Positions 30,724 to 40,470 of a stretch of DNA of 64,000 bases are shown in pieces. A program made the position numbers and the translations under genes. The DNA lies in the NCBI GenBank assembly GCA_963837695.1, contig CAWINZ010000005.1:2140412-2204411 (forward strand), given 5' to 3'. The notes beneath the pieces were generated by a model. It saw only the letters and a program-made list of their open reading frames with translations. It was not told where the DNA came from and made no database searches. Origin of the DNA: VRUE01 sp963837695. Lineage in GTDB: Bacteria; Actinomycetota; Thermoleophilia; Solirubrobacterales; 70-9. Within the stretch, counting starts at the first letter, position 1. Each line of letters starts with the position of its first letter.

Positions 30724-32910
30724 CTACTGAGGATCGACGTCGACGCCGATCGCCACGTCCTTGAGCGAGCGGTCGGCGGCGAGGCGCTCTACCGCGGCCC
30801 CGATCGCGGCCACGGTCGCCTCGCGATCCTGGGCCTTGGTCAGGAGACGGCGGCGGTATTTATTGCGGACGCGGAACATCGGCGCCGGGCCGAGCAGGTC
30901 GGTGTCGTGGGGCAGGTTCTCGGCAAGCGTGGTGGCCAACCTCGAGGCCGCCTGATCGAGGCGCGGCTCCGACTCGGACTTGAGCACGACCCGGACCAGG
31001 TGGGAGAAGGGCGGGTAGCGGAGCGCTCGGCGGCGCTCGATCTCCTCCGAAAGGAAGGCCGCGGAGTCGTGGCGGGCGGCGTGGGCGATGCTCGCCGCTT
31101 CCGGCGCCAGGGTCTGGACGATCACCTCTCCCCCGGCCTCGCCGCGGCCGCTGCGCCCGGCGAGCTGGGCGACCATCGCGAAGGTCCGCTCGCCGGCCCG
31201 GAAGTCAGGGAAGCGCAGGGTCGCGTCGGCGTCGAGGATCGCGCTGAGGGTCACCTCGGGGAAATCGTGGCCCTTGGCGACCATCTGGGTGCCGACCAGC
31301 ACGGCGCTCTCCGCCTCGCCGAAGCCGGCGAGGATGCGGGCGTGGGCGCCACGGCCCGAGGCGGTGTCGGAGTCGAGGCGGAAGACCGGCATCGGGTCGA
31401 GCTGCTCGGCGAGCAGCGCCTCGACCTGCTCGGTCCCGGCGCCGGCCCGCGAGAGCGTCGTCGAGTCGCAGTCGGGACAGGCGCGCGGCAGCGGCTCGGC
31501 GTGGGCGCAGTGGTGACAGACGAGCCGCCCCGCGTGGCGGTGGACGATCAGCGAGACGTCGCAGTTTGGGCAGCCCCAGTGCCGTCCGCAGGAGCGGCAG
31601 GTGAGCCAGGGGGCGAAGCCACGGCGGTTGACCATCAGGATCGCCTTGGCGCCCGCCTCGCGCACCTCCCCCAGTGCCTCCCAGGTGGCCGGATGCAGGG
31701 GCCCGGAGCGCGGATCGGACTCGCGCATGTCGAGCACCTCGACCGGCGGCATCGGCCGTCCGTCGACCCGGCGCGGCAGCTCGACCCGCGGCAGCTCCAG
31801 CCAAGACTCCGGTCGCGGCGTCGCCGTGCCCGCGACCAGGATCGCGCCGCTTTCGGCAGCGCGGCGGCGGGCGACGGTGCGGGCGTCGTAACAGGGGTCA
31901 CCCTCCTGCTTGTAGGAGGGATCGTGCTCCTCGTCGATCACGATCAGGCCGAGGTCGCGGACCGGAGCGAAGACGGCGGAGCGGGGCCCGACGCAGACGC
32001 TCGCCTCACCGCTGCGCAAGCGCCGCCACTCGTCGTAGCGCTCGCCCGGCGAGAGAGCCGAGTGCAGGACCGCGAAGCGATCGCCGAGTCGGGCGCGGAA
32101 GCGCGCGACCGCCTGCGGGGCGAGGCCGATCTCGGGGACGAGGACGATCGCGCCCTGCCCCCGCTCGAGCGCCGCCTCGACCGCCGCCAGATAGACCTCG
32201 GTCTTGCCCGAACCGGTGACGCCGTGGAGGAGGAGCTTTCGCGGCACCCCCGCCTCGCCGTCGAGCGCGGCGACGATCTCGGCGACGGCGCGCTCCTGCT
32301 CCTCGAGCAGCTGCGGGCGCCCGGTCGCACCGCCCAGGGCGGTATCGCCCGGGCGCCGCCGCACCTGCGAGCTGCGGGTCGAGATCAGGCCGCGCTCCTC
32401 CAGTCGCCGCAAGACCTGGCGATCGGCGCCGACCGCCGCGGCCATCTCCCGGGCGGACATCTCCCCCCCGCCGAGAGCCTCCAGCGCCGCCCGCTGCTTG
32501 GCGCCCAGCCGTCCCGCGCCGGCCAACGCCTCCTCGCCGGCGGCCGTGATCTCGGCGCGCAGCTCGGTCCGCGAGCGGACACGCTGCCCACCGGCCCCGG
32601 TTCCCGGTGGCAGCACCAGCTGCAGGCCGCGCGAAGGCGTCGAGCAGTACTCGCCGCCTACCCAGAGCCCGAGGCGGACGAGCTCCGCCGGCACGCCTGC
32701 CTCGAGCGCCCCCAGCGGCTCGGCAAGGCGCTCTGGCGGCAGCTCGGAGGTCTCGGCGAGTTCGACGACGACCCCCAGCGCCCGTCGTCGCCCGAAGGGC
32801 ACCCGCACCACGCTGCCGACCTCGAGATCGGCCATCGCCTCCGGCAGCCGGTAGTCGAAGGGACCGCGCAGGGCGCGGGCGGTCGTCAGCGGCTCGACCT
32901 TGGCAATCAC
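30724..32910 (-). CDS. priA: Primosomal protein N' (replication restart helicase PriA)
   Basis: PriA reloads the replisome at collapsed forks. The 728-residue protein has the 3'-DNA-binding domain (1 to about 100), Walker A GVTGSGKTEVYLAA (about 230), the DEEH box LIVIDEEHDPSYKQ, and the helicase C domain with RFPDFRAGERTFAMVAQLAGRSGRG. Its zinc region contains CRSCGRHWGCPNC and CHHC...CPDC (eight cysteines). Unlike the mycobacterial homologue, which lost its Walker motif, the ATPase site looks complete. It heads priA-def-fmt-rsmB and is divergent from a PH-domain gene. Confidence 0.95.
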   Translation of the reverse strand: MIAKVEPLTTARALRGPFDYRLPEAMADLEVGSVVRVPFGRRRALGVVVELAETSELPPERLAEPLGALEAGVPAELVRLGLWVGGEYCSTPSRGLQLVLPPGTGAGGQRVRSRTELRAEITAAGEEALAGAGRLGAKQRAALEALGGGEMSAREMAAAVGADRQVLRRLEERGLISTRSSQVRRRPGDTALGGATGRPQLLEEQERAVAEIVAALDGEAGVPRKLLLHGVTGSGKTEVYLAAVEAALERGQGAIVLVPEIGLAPQAVARFRARLGDRFAVLHSALSPGERYDEWRRLRSGEASVCVGPRSAVFAPVRDLGLIVIDEEHDPSYKQEGDPCYDARTVARRRAAESGAILVAGTATPRPESWLELPRVELPRRVDGRPMPPVEVLDMRESDPRSGPLHPATWEALGEVREAGAKAILMVNRRGFAPWLTCRSCGRHWGCPNCDVSLIVHRHAGRLVCHHCAHAEPLPRACPDCDSTTLSRAGAGTEQVEALLAEQLDPMPVFRLDSDTASGRGAHARILAGFGEAESAVLVGTQMVAKGHDFPEVTLSAILDADATLRFPDFRAGERTFAMVAQLAGRSGRGEAGGEVIVQTLAPEAASIAHAARHDSAAFLSEEIERRRALRYPPFSHLVRVVLKSESEPRLDQAASRLATTLAENLPHDTDLLGPAPMFRVRNKYRRRLLTKAQDREATVAAIGAAVERLAADRSLKDVAIGVDVDPQ

Positions 32911-32958
32911 TCACTCACGGTATGGAGAAAGGCGGACGGCCGGATATCCTGCCCGGCA

Positions 32959-33461
32959 ATGGCCCTCAACCTCAGCCCCGGCGAGCAGGTGATCTTCCAG
33001 GGCCACCCCTCGTGGCGGGCGATCCTCGGCTTCTACCTGAAAGGGATCCTGGTCGCGGCGATCGTCGGCGTAATCGCCAAGCTGTTCGGCTCCGGCAGCG
33101 CGACCGTCTTCCTGATCGTCCTGGTCGTGATCGGCCTTACCGTCCTGATCGGCTTCGTCAAACGCGTGGCGACGACCTACACGATCACCGACCGCCGGCT
33201 CAACATCAAGCGCGGGATCGTCTCGCGCGAGGTCCAGGAGACGCGCCTGGAGCGAGTCCAGAACGTCAACTACCGCCAGTCGGTCTACCAGCGGCTGATG
33301 CAGATCGGCGACGTCGACTTCGACACCGCCGCGACCGACGACTACAACTTCATCTTCGTCGGCGTCGCCGACCCGGGCGAGGTTGTGCATCGGGTGGACC
33401 AGGCGACCGGCGCCGAGGCATCGGGCACCCACGGCCTGGGAGAGGCGCAGCCGCCGAGTAG

Positions 33462-33465
<4 letters not shown>
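32959..33465 (+). CDS. Membrane protein with bacterial PH domain (YdbS-like)
   Basis: A 168-residue protein. MALNLSPGEQVIFQGHPSW leads into two TM segments (about 25-75: FYLKGILVAAIVGVIAKLF and SATVFLIVLVVIGLTVLIGFV). A bPH_2 domain follows (TTYTITDRRLNIKRGIVSREVQETRLERVQNV, then GDVDFDTAATDDYNFIFVGV). The function of such proteins is not established. The ATG at 32959 is used; a very long open frame running through from upstream is antisense to priA and is not a gene. It is convergent with metK (4-bp overlap). Confidence 0.85.
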
Positions 33466-34715
<1,250 letters not shown>

Positions 34716-34738
34716 GGCGGAAGCGTACCGGGGGCTCG

Positions 34739-36049
34739 TCAGCGACGGCGCCCCGTGTGGGGGACGAAATCGATGATTAAGGGTATGCCCTCGAGGCCGT
34801 AGGTCTCGCGCATCCGGTTCTCCAGGTGGTAGGCCCAGTCGCGGACGATCAGCTTGCGGTCGTTGACCTGGATCGCGAAGCGCGGCGGGCTCTCGCCGAT
34901 CTGCGCCGAGTAATAGAGGCGCAGGCGCCGGCCGCGCCGCGAGGGCGGCGGGGTCGTCGCGACCACCTCAGCGACGAACCGGTTCAGCTCCGGCGTCGGG
35001 ATCCGCTCGGCCGCGCGGTCGGCCAGCTGTAGCGCCTTGGGCAGCAGCTTGGCGACGTTGCGACCGTGGAGCGCCGAGCAGGTGACGACCTCGGGCCGCA
35101 GGCGCAGCTTGCGCTCGACCCGCGCCCGCGCGTCGTCGACGTCGGTCATGCCGATGTCCCACTTGTTGAGCACCAGCAGGGTCGAGCAGCCGGCCCGCAT
35201 CGCCAGCTCGGCGATGCGCAGGTCCTCGGCCGTCACCCCGTCGGCGGCGTCGCAGACGACGATTGCCACGTCGGCGCGCTCGACCGCCAGCTCGGAGCGC
35301 AGCTGGGCGTAGTAATCGACCGTGCCGGCGACCTTCGAGCGGCGGCGCAGGCCGGCGGTGTCGACCAGCAGGACCGCTCGCCCGTCGACCTCCAGAGCCG
35401 TGTCGATCGCGTCGCGGGTGGTGCCGGCTCGCCCGGAGACGATCACCCGCTCGCTGCCGAGGAAGGCGTTGACCAGCGAGGACTTGCCGGCGTTGGGACG
35501 GCCGACCACGGCGACGTGGACGGGATCGTCTCCGGGAGTCGCCGGGGGCAGCTCACCCAGTAAGGCCACCATCCGGTCGAGCAGGTCGCCGGTGCCCAGC
35601 CCGTGCGTCGCCGAGACCGCGATCGGATCGCCGAGGCCGAGCTGGTGGAACTCGGCGGTGACATGCTCGTCGCCCGGGCGATCGACTTTGTTGACGACGA
35701 CGAGGACTGGGACCTCACCTCCGCGCAGCGTCTTCGCCAACTCCGCGTCGCCGCCCCTGACCCCGGCGCGGCCGTCGACGACGAGCAGGATCGCCTCGGC
35801 CTCGGCGATCCCGGTGCGAGCCTGGCGCTGCACGTCCTCGGCCAGCTCGCTCTCGTCGGCAAGGTCGATGCCACCCGTATCGAGCAGGTCGAAGGCGACG
35901 CCGTTCCACTCGCACGGCACGCGCTTGCGGTCGCGGGTGACGCCCGGCTCTGCGTCGGTCACAGCCTCACGACCACCGGCAAGCCGGTTGACCAGGGTGC
36001 TCTTGCCGACGTTGGGGAAGCCGACGACGGCGACGGTGGGTTTGCTCAC
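34739..36049 (-). CDS. der: GTPase Der (EngA), 50S assembly factor
   Basis: Der has two consecutive G domains and helps mature the large subunit. G1 is PTVAVVGFPNVGKSTLVNRL with DTGGI and NKVDRP. The second domain has VAVVGRPNAGKSSLVNAFLG, DTAGLRRRSKV and NKWDIG. The C-terminal KH-like domain ends LIIDFVPHTGRRR. The protein is 436 residues with GTG start 36049 (GTGA overlap with the cmk stop). The open frame continuing upstream to 36769 is the wrong frame of cmk and was discarded. Confidence 0.96.
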   Translation of the reverse strand: MSKPTVAVVGFPNVGKSTLVNRLAGGREAVTDAEPGVTRDRKRVPCEWNGVAFDLLDTGGIDLADESELAEDVQRQARTGIAEAEAILLVVDGRAGVRGGDAELAKTLRGGEVPVLVVVNKVDRPGDEHVTAEFHQLGLGDPIAVSATHGLGTGDLLDRMVALLGELPPATPGDDPVHVAVVGRPNAGKSSLVNAFLGSERVIVSGRAGTTRDAIDTALEVDGRAVLLVDTAGLRRRSKVAGTVDYYAQLRSELAVERADVAIVVCDAADGVTAEDLRIAELAMRAGCSTLLVLNKWDIGMTDVDDARARVERKLRLRPEVVTCSALHGRNVAKLLPKALQLADRAAERIPTPELNRFVAEVVATTPPPSRRGRRLRLYYSAQIGESPPRFAIQVNDRKLIVRDWAYHLENRMRETYGLEGIPLIIDFVPHTGRRR

Positions 36050-36684
36050 GAGATCCCTCGCTCCCGAGCCAGCTCGACGATCCGCCCGACGACCTCGTCG
36101 AGGCCGAGCCCAGTCGTATCGATCTCGACCGCGTCGTCGGCCGCCCGCAGGGCGCTGTGCTCGCGCGTCTCGTCGCGCTCGTCGCGCTCGCGCTGGGCGC
36201 TGAGCACGGCCGCCGCATCCTCGCCGGTCTGGCTGGCGCGACGGCGGGCACGCTCCTCGGCGGAAGCAGTGAGGAAGACCTTTAGCGGAGCCTCGGGGCT
36301 CACCACGGTGCCGATGTCGCGACCCTCGGCCACGTAGCGCCCGGCGGCGATCAGCTGCCGCTGCGCAGCGACCATCGCCTCGCGCACCGGCGGATGGACG
36401 GAGACCCGCGAGGACGCCTCGGTCACCTGCGGCTCGCGGATCGCGCCGCTCACCTCGCGGCCATCGAGGTCGACCCGCTCGCCGTCCAGCTCGATCCTCA
36501 GCGACCGTGCCAGGGACCCCATCGCCTCGGGTTCGTCGAGATCGGCGTCGCGCTCGATCCCGGCCAACGCCACGCAGCGGTACATCGCCCCCGAGTCGAG
36601 GTAGATGAAGTCGAGCGCCGCGGCGACCGCACGGGCGACAGTGGACTTGCCGGCCCCGGCGGGACCGTCGATAGCGATGACCAT
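36046..36684 (-). CDS. cmk: Cytidylate kinase
   Basis: Cmk phosphorylates CMP and dCMP. The 212-residue protein starts MVIAIDGPAGAGKSTVARAVA (P-loop 7-15), then LDSGAMYRCVAL, VAEGRDIGTVVSPEAPLKVFLTASAEERARRR and the lid region RDERDETRE. The order aroA-cmk-der is common in Gram-positive bacteria. It lies 23 bp downstream of aroA and overlaps der by 4 bp. Confidence 0.96.
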   Translation of the reverse strand: MVIAIDGPAGAGKSTVARAVAAALDFIYLDSGAMYRCVALAGIERDADLDEPEAMGSLARSLRIELDGERVDLDGREVSGAIREPQVTEASSRVSVHPPVREAMVAAQRQLIAAGRYVAEGRDIGTVVSPEAPLKVFLTASAEERARRRASQTGEDAAAVLSAQRERDERDETREHSALRAADDAVEIDTTGLGLDEVVGRIVELARERGIS

Positions 36685-36707
36685 GGGCGGCAGGGTATGT
36701 GTGCGCG

Positions 36708-38027
36708 CTAGCTGCTGCGGAGCGAGGCGAGGTCCGCCTCGAAGCCCGGGTAGCTGACCGCGGCTGCATCCATTCCGGCCACCTCGACCCCCTCGCGCGA
36801 GGCGAGGCCGGCGATCGCGCCGAGCATCGCTATGCGGTGGTCGCCGTGCGAGTCGATCGCGCCGCCGCCCAGGCCACCCCCGCCATGAATCCGCATCCCG
36901 TCCTCGCTCGTCTCCACGCTCGCGCCGAGCGCTGTCAGCGCCTCGCTGACCGTGGCGATCCGGTCGCTCTCCTTGCGGCGCAGCTCGGCGGCGTCGCGGA
37001 TCGTCGTCTCGCCCTCGGCAAAGCAGGCGGCCAACGCGGCCAGCGGCAGCTCGTCGATCGCGAGCGGTATGTCGGCGCCGCTGACGTCGGTGCCTCGCAG
37101 CCCTGAAGCGCGGATGCGAACTCGCCCACTGGGCTCTCCGCCGCGCTCACCCTCTGGCTCGGCCTCGATCTCGGCGCCCATCCGTTCGAGGATCGAGAGC
37201 AATCCGGTCCGGGTCGGGTTGAGGCCTACGTCAACGAGAGCGACCTCACTGCCTGGGACAAGCAGCGCCGCGACGATGAAAAAGGCAGCGGAGGAGAAGT
37301 CGGCCGGGACCGCGATCTCGCCCGGTTCGAGGCGCGACGCCGGGCGCACGGTGACGATCCCCTCGCCGCGCGCGATCTCGGCGCCCGCCGCGGCGAGCAT
37401 CCGCTCGCTGTGGTCGCGGCTCGGCAGCGGCTCGACGATCCGCGTCTCCCCCTCAGCCAGCAGGCCGGCAAAGAGCAGGCAGGACTTGACCTGGGCGCTG
37501 GCTACGGGCATCTCGTACTCGATGCCATTGAGCTGCGCCGCCTCGATCCGCAGGGGCGGCAGGCGATCCTCGCGGCACTCGAGCCGCGCGCCCATCAGAC
37601 GCAGCGGCGCGGCGATCCGGTCGACCGGGCGGCGGCGGATCGAGTCGTCGCCATCGAGCATCCATGCGCCCGCTTCCTGACCGGCAAGCCACCCTGGCAG
37701 CAGGCGCAGCAGGGTACCCGCGTTGCCGACGTCGATCGCCGCGCTGGCCGCACCGCGCAGGCCGACGCCACGCACCCCGATCCGACCTGCATCGAGCCCC
37801 AAATGGGGGTCGGATGCAGGTCGGGTCACCTCGGCGCCGAGGGTTTCGACCGCCGTGAGGGTCGAGCGCGTATCGGCCGCGTCGAGGTAGCCCTCAATCG
37901 TCGTCTCCCCCTCGCCCATCGCGGCGATCAGCGCCGCCCTGTGGGAGACCGACTTGTCGGGCGGCGGTCTGAGGCTGCCGCGGAGCGGTCCCGACGGATC
38001 GAAGCGGGTCGACAAGGAGATCGTCAA
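36708..38027 (-). CDS. aroA: 3-phosphoshikimate 1-carboxyvinyltransferase (EPSP synthase)
   Basis: AroA joins shikimate-3-P and PEP, the sixth shikimate step. The 439-residue protein has PPDKSVSHRAALIAAM (11-37), DVGNAGTLLRLLPGWLAG, EYEMPVASAQVKSCLLFAGL, LPSRDHSERML and DSHGDHRIAMLGAIAG. Residues about 68-82 (ASDPHLGLDAGRI) are encoded by a short palindrome inserted between the strand EVTRP and GVRGVGL, where the family has a turn. It overlaps the end of tyrA by 4 bp and lies 23 bp before cmk. Confidence 0.95.
   Translation of the reverse strand: MTISLSTRFDPSGPLRGSLRPPPDKSVSHRAALIAAMGEGETTIEGYLDAADTRSTLTAVETLGAEVTRPASDPHLGLDAGRIGVRGVGLRGAASAAIDVGNAGTLLRLLPGWLAGQEAGAWMLDGDDSIRRRPVDRIAAPLRLMGARLECREDRLPPLRIEAAQLNGIEYEMPVASAQVKSCLLFAGLLAEGETRIVEPLPSRDHSERMLAAAGAEIARGEGIVTVRPASRLEPGEIAVPADFSSAAFFIVAALLVPGSEVALVDVGLNPTRTGLLSILERMGAEIEAEPEGERGGEPSGRVRIRASGLRGTDVSGADIPLAIDELPLAALAACFAEGETTIRDAAELRRKESDRIATVSEALTALGASVETSEDGMRIHGGGGLGGGAIDSHGDHRIAMLGAIAGLASREGVEVAGMDAAAVSYPGFEADLASLRSS
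37782..37823. repeat. Short palindrome inside aroA, family B
   Basis: The 19-bp arms (37782-37800 and 37805-37823, starting CCGACCTGCATC) pair at 16 of 19 positions around an AAAT loop. They share the words CTGCATCGA, CCCC and ATGCAGGTCG with the palindrome inside murC at 59427-59459, so the two are probably one small family. It is translated in frame in AroA. Confidence 0.75.
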
Positions 38028-39106
38028 TCCCCGGCGAACACGGTCGCGCCGTGGCCCAGCTCGCGGACCAGCGCCGCGGCGCGTCCGGCCTGCTCCTCGC
38101 CGGCCACCCAGAGCGAGATCGCGCCGGACTTCATGTCGCTGGCCGGGTGCAGCGCCATGTCCTCGATGTTGACCCCGGCCTCGCCCAGCGCCAGCGCCAG
38201 CTCGGCCACGGTGCCGGGACGATTGGCGACGACGACGCGCAGCTCGCGCAGCGCGCCGCCCCCCAGGTCGGCCTCGAGCAGGCCGCGCCGGTCGGTGCCG
38301 GCCTGCGCGTGCCAGGCGGCGATGGCACCGGCGTCACCCGCGTCGATCAGCTCCCGCGCCTCTCGCAGGCGGGCGATCGCGTCGTCGATCGCGGCCGTGA
38401 CCGCGTCGCTGTTACCGCTGAAGATGTCGCCCCAGATCGACGGGTTCGAACCGGCCACGCGGGTCGCGTCGCGGAAGCTCGGGCCGACCTCGGGCAGGCG
38501 CTCGGAGTCGCGCGTCAGCTCCGCCGCCGCCTGGGCCGCGAGAACGTCGGCAAGCACGTGGGGCAGGTGACTCACCGTCGCCATCAAGCGGTCGTGGGCG
38601 GCGGCGTCGATCGCCTGCGGACGGGCGCCGAACCCGGCGATCGTGCGCTGCAGGCGGTCGTAGAGGATGCCGCTGGAGCGCTCTGTCGGCGTCAGGTACC
38701 AACGGGCGCCCTCGAAGAGGTCGGCGCGGGCGTTCGCCACCCCGGCGGTCTCGGCTCCGGCCAGCGGGTGCCCGCCGATGAAGCGCTCGTCCTCGCTAAA
38801 TGCGGCGACGAGCTGGCGCTTGGTCGAACCGGCGTCGGTGACGATCGTGTCCTCAGCGCTTGCCTCGAGCGCGGCCGCGACCAGGTCCGGCAGCGCGGAA
38901 ACCGGCCCGGCGCAGAAGACGACCTCTGCCCCGGCGCATGCCTGCTCGATCGAGCCCGCCGGCTCATCGATGGCACCCAGCTCGATCGCGCGATCGACGC
39001 TGGGGCGGTTCGGCCCCCAGCCGGCGACTTCGCTGCCGAGCCGCGCCTTCGCGGCGAGCCCGATCGAGCCCCCGATCAGCCCCACCCCGAGAACCGCCGT
39101 CCGCAT
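38024..39106 (-). CDS. tyrA: Prephenate dehydrogenase with C-terminal ACT domain
   Basis: TyrA oxidatively decarboxylates prephenate towards tyrosine. The 360-residue protein has the NAD site AVLGVGLIGGSIGLAAKAR (4-22), VFCAGPVSALPDLV, VTDAGSTKRQLV, FIGGHPLAGAE and HLPHVLADVL. The last 75 residues form an ACT domain (LRVVVANRPGTVAELALALGEAGVNIEDM), which suggests feedback control by tyrosine. The ATG at 39106 overlaps the DAHP synthase stop (TGATG). Confidence 0.93.
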   Translation of the reverse strand: MRTAVLGVGLIGGSIGLAAKARLGSEVAGWGPNRPSVDRAIELGAIDEPAGSIEQACAGAEVVFCAGPVSALPDLVAAALEASAEDTIVTDAGSTKRQLVAAFSEDERFIGGHPLAGAETAGVANARADLFEGARWYLTPTERSSGILYDRLQRTIAGFGARPQAIDAAAHDRLMATVSHLPHVLADVLAAQAAAELTRDSERLPEVGPSFRDATRVAGSNPSIWGDIFSGNSDAVTAAIDDAIARLREARELIDAGDAGAIAAWHAQAGTDRRGLLEADLGGGALRELRVVVANRPGTVAELALALGEAGVNIEDMALHPASDMKSGAISLWVAGEEQAGRAAALVRELGHGATVFAGD

Positions 39107-40206
39107 CAGCCGCGCCGCGCCCTGACCGCCGCCGCCAGACCCTCCAGCGCCGTGACCGTGTGATCCCAGTCGATGCAGGGATCGGTGATCGACTGGCCGT
39201 AGGTGAGCGACTCGCCGTCGCCGAGGTCCTGACGACCCTCGACCAGGAAGGACTCGAGCATCACACCGACGATCGCGGCGTTTCCGGCGGCCACCTGGTC
39301 GCCGATCTCGGCCGTCGCGAGCATCTGCTTCTCGGGGTCCTTGGCGCTGTTGTCGTGCGAGGCGTCGATCACGAGGCGCCCGGCGAGGCCGGCCCCGGAG
39401 AGCATCTCCAGCGCCCCGGCGACGCCTTCGGGATCGCAATTGGGACCGCCGCGGCCGCCGCGCAGGATGACGTGGCCGTCCGGATTGCCGACGGTGTGGA
39501 GGATCGCCGGCCGGCCGGCGTCGTCGATGCCGGCGAAGGCATGGGATGCCGCGGCGGCACGCACCGCGTCGACCGCGACCTGCACGTTGCCGTCGGTGCG
39601 GTTCTTGAAGCCGATCGGCATCGAGAGGCCGGAGCCGAGCTGGCGGTGGATCTGGCTCTCGGTGGTGCGGGCGCCGATCGCTCCCCAGGCGACCGCGTCG
39701 GAGATGTACTGCGGCGTGATCGGGTCGAGGAACTCGCAGCCGATCGGCAGGCCGAGGTCGAGCACCTGCAGCAGCAGGGTGCGCGCGATGCGCAGGCCGG
39801 CGTTGACGTCGCAGGAACCGTCGAGGTAGGGGTCGTTGATCAGGCCCTTCCAGCCGGTCGTCGTCCGCGGCTTCTCGAAGTAGACGCGCATCGCCACCAG
39901 CAGGTCGTCGCTCAGCTCGCCGGCCAGCTCGGCGAGGCGCCCGCCGTACTCGAGCGCCGCCTCGACGTCGTGGACGCTGCAGGGGCCGACCACGACCAGC
40001 AGCCGGTCGTCGACCCGCTCCAACACGTTCTCGACGTCCTTGCGCCCCCGCACCACGGCCTGCTCGCGCTCCTCGCCGAGCGGCAGGTCGCCGAGCAGGG
40101 CTTCCGGCGGCACCAGCTCGACGACCCGCTCGATCCGCTGGTCGCGAACCCGGTCTCGCCCCTCCTGTCGCATTCCGATGATCATCTCCTCGCCGCCTTT
40201 CTCCAC
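39106..40206 (-). CDS. 3-deoxy-7-phosphoheptulonate synthase, type I (AroG/F/H-like)
   Basis: DAHP synthase makes the first shikimate intermediate from PEP and erythrose-4-P. The 366-residue protein is of the E. coli AroFGH type: VVGPCSVHDVEAALEYGGRL (about 73-92), MRVYFEKPRTTTGWKGLINDP, GCEFLDPITPQY, GARTTESQIHRQ, GFKNRTDG, DASHDNSAKD and FLVEGRQDLGDGESLTYGQSITD. There is no extra ACT or chorismate mutase domain, so regulation cannot be read from the domains. The chosen ATG is 40206 (MEKGGEEMIIG); an internal M8 is possible. It is coupled to tyrA. Confidence 0.92.
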   Translation of the reverse strand: MEKGGEEMIIGMRQEGRDRVRDQRIERVVELVPPEALLGDLPLGEEREQAVVRGRKDVENVLERVDDRLLVVVGPCSVHDVEAALEYGGRLAELAGELSDDLLVAMRVYFEKPRTTTGWKGLINDPYLDGSCDVNAGLRIARTLLLQVLDLGLPIGCEFLDPITPQYISDAVAWGAIGARTTESQIHRQLGSGLSMPIGFKNRTDGNVQVAVDAVRAAAASHAFAGIDDAGRPAILHTVGNPDGHVILRGGRGGPNCDPEGVAGALEMLSGAGLAGRLVIDASHDNSAKDPEKQMLATAEIGDQVAAGNAAIVGVMLESFLVEGRQDLGDGESLTYGQSITDPCIDWDHTVTALEGLAAAVRARRG

Positions 40207-40470
40207 GTCCGAGACTCTACTTTCCGTGCGGGTTTCGCCACGCGAGCGCGGGCATCGCGAAACACGCGAACCATTCGAACCGGCGCCCGGCCAAACGCTC
40301 TATGGAAGCGGCACGAAGCCGCCAGGCCGGACGCCTAGCTAAATCGCCAGGTATAGAAAGGGCAGACAGGGGCAACCGCAGCGCGCCTAGCGCACATGCT
40401 GCTCGCGGTGTCGCCTGTTCGCTTCACTTCCCTTGAGTTTGTAGCAGGCGCGGCGGGAAGAGTCCACTCG
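40207..40470. other. 264-bp gap between hisC and DAHP synthase genes, possible leader
   Basis: No gene is visible. A GTTTCGC/GCGAAAC hairpin (40232-40263, seven paired bases with a CG-rich loop) lies about 26 bp before the DAHP synthase start. It is the only long gap in this otherwise tightly packed aro series, so a separate promoter or attenuating leader is plausible. I found no leader peptide rich in aromatic codons and no T-tract. Confidence 0.3.

Noticed and set aside
34716..34738. SAM riboswitch before metK
   Set aside because: The gap to der is only 23 bp, too short for any riboswitch.
34739..36769. A 676-residue Der with a long N-terminal extension
   Set aside because: The extension is the wrong frame of cmk; the GTG at 36049 overlaps the cmk stop and begins the normal Der sequence.
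40207..40470. A tRNA suggested by GGTTCGAAT in the hisC/DAHP synthase gap
   Set aside because: The bases around it do not form a T-arm or acceptor stem, and no anticodon arm fits.
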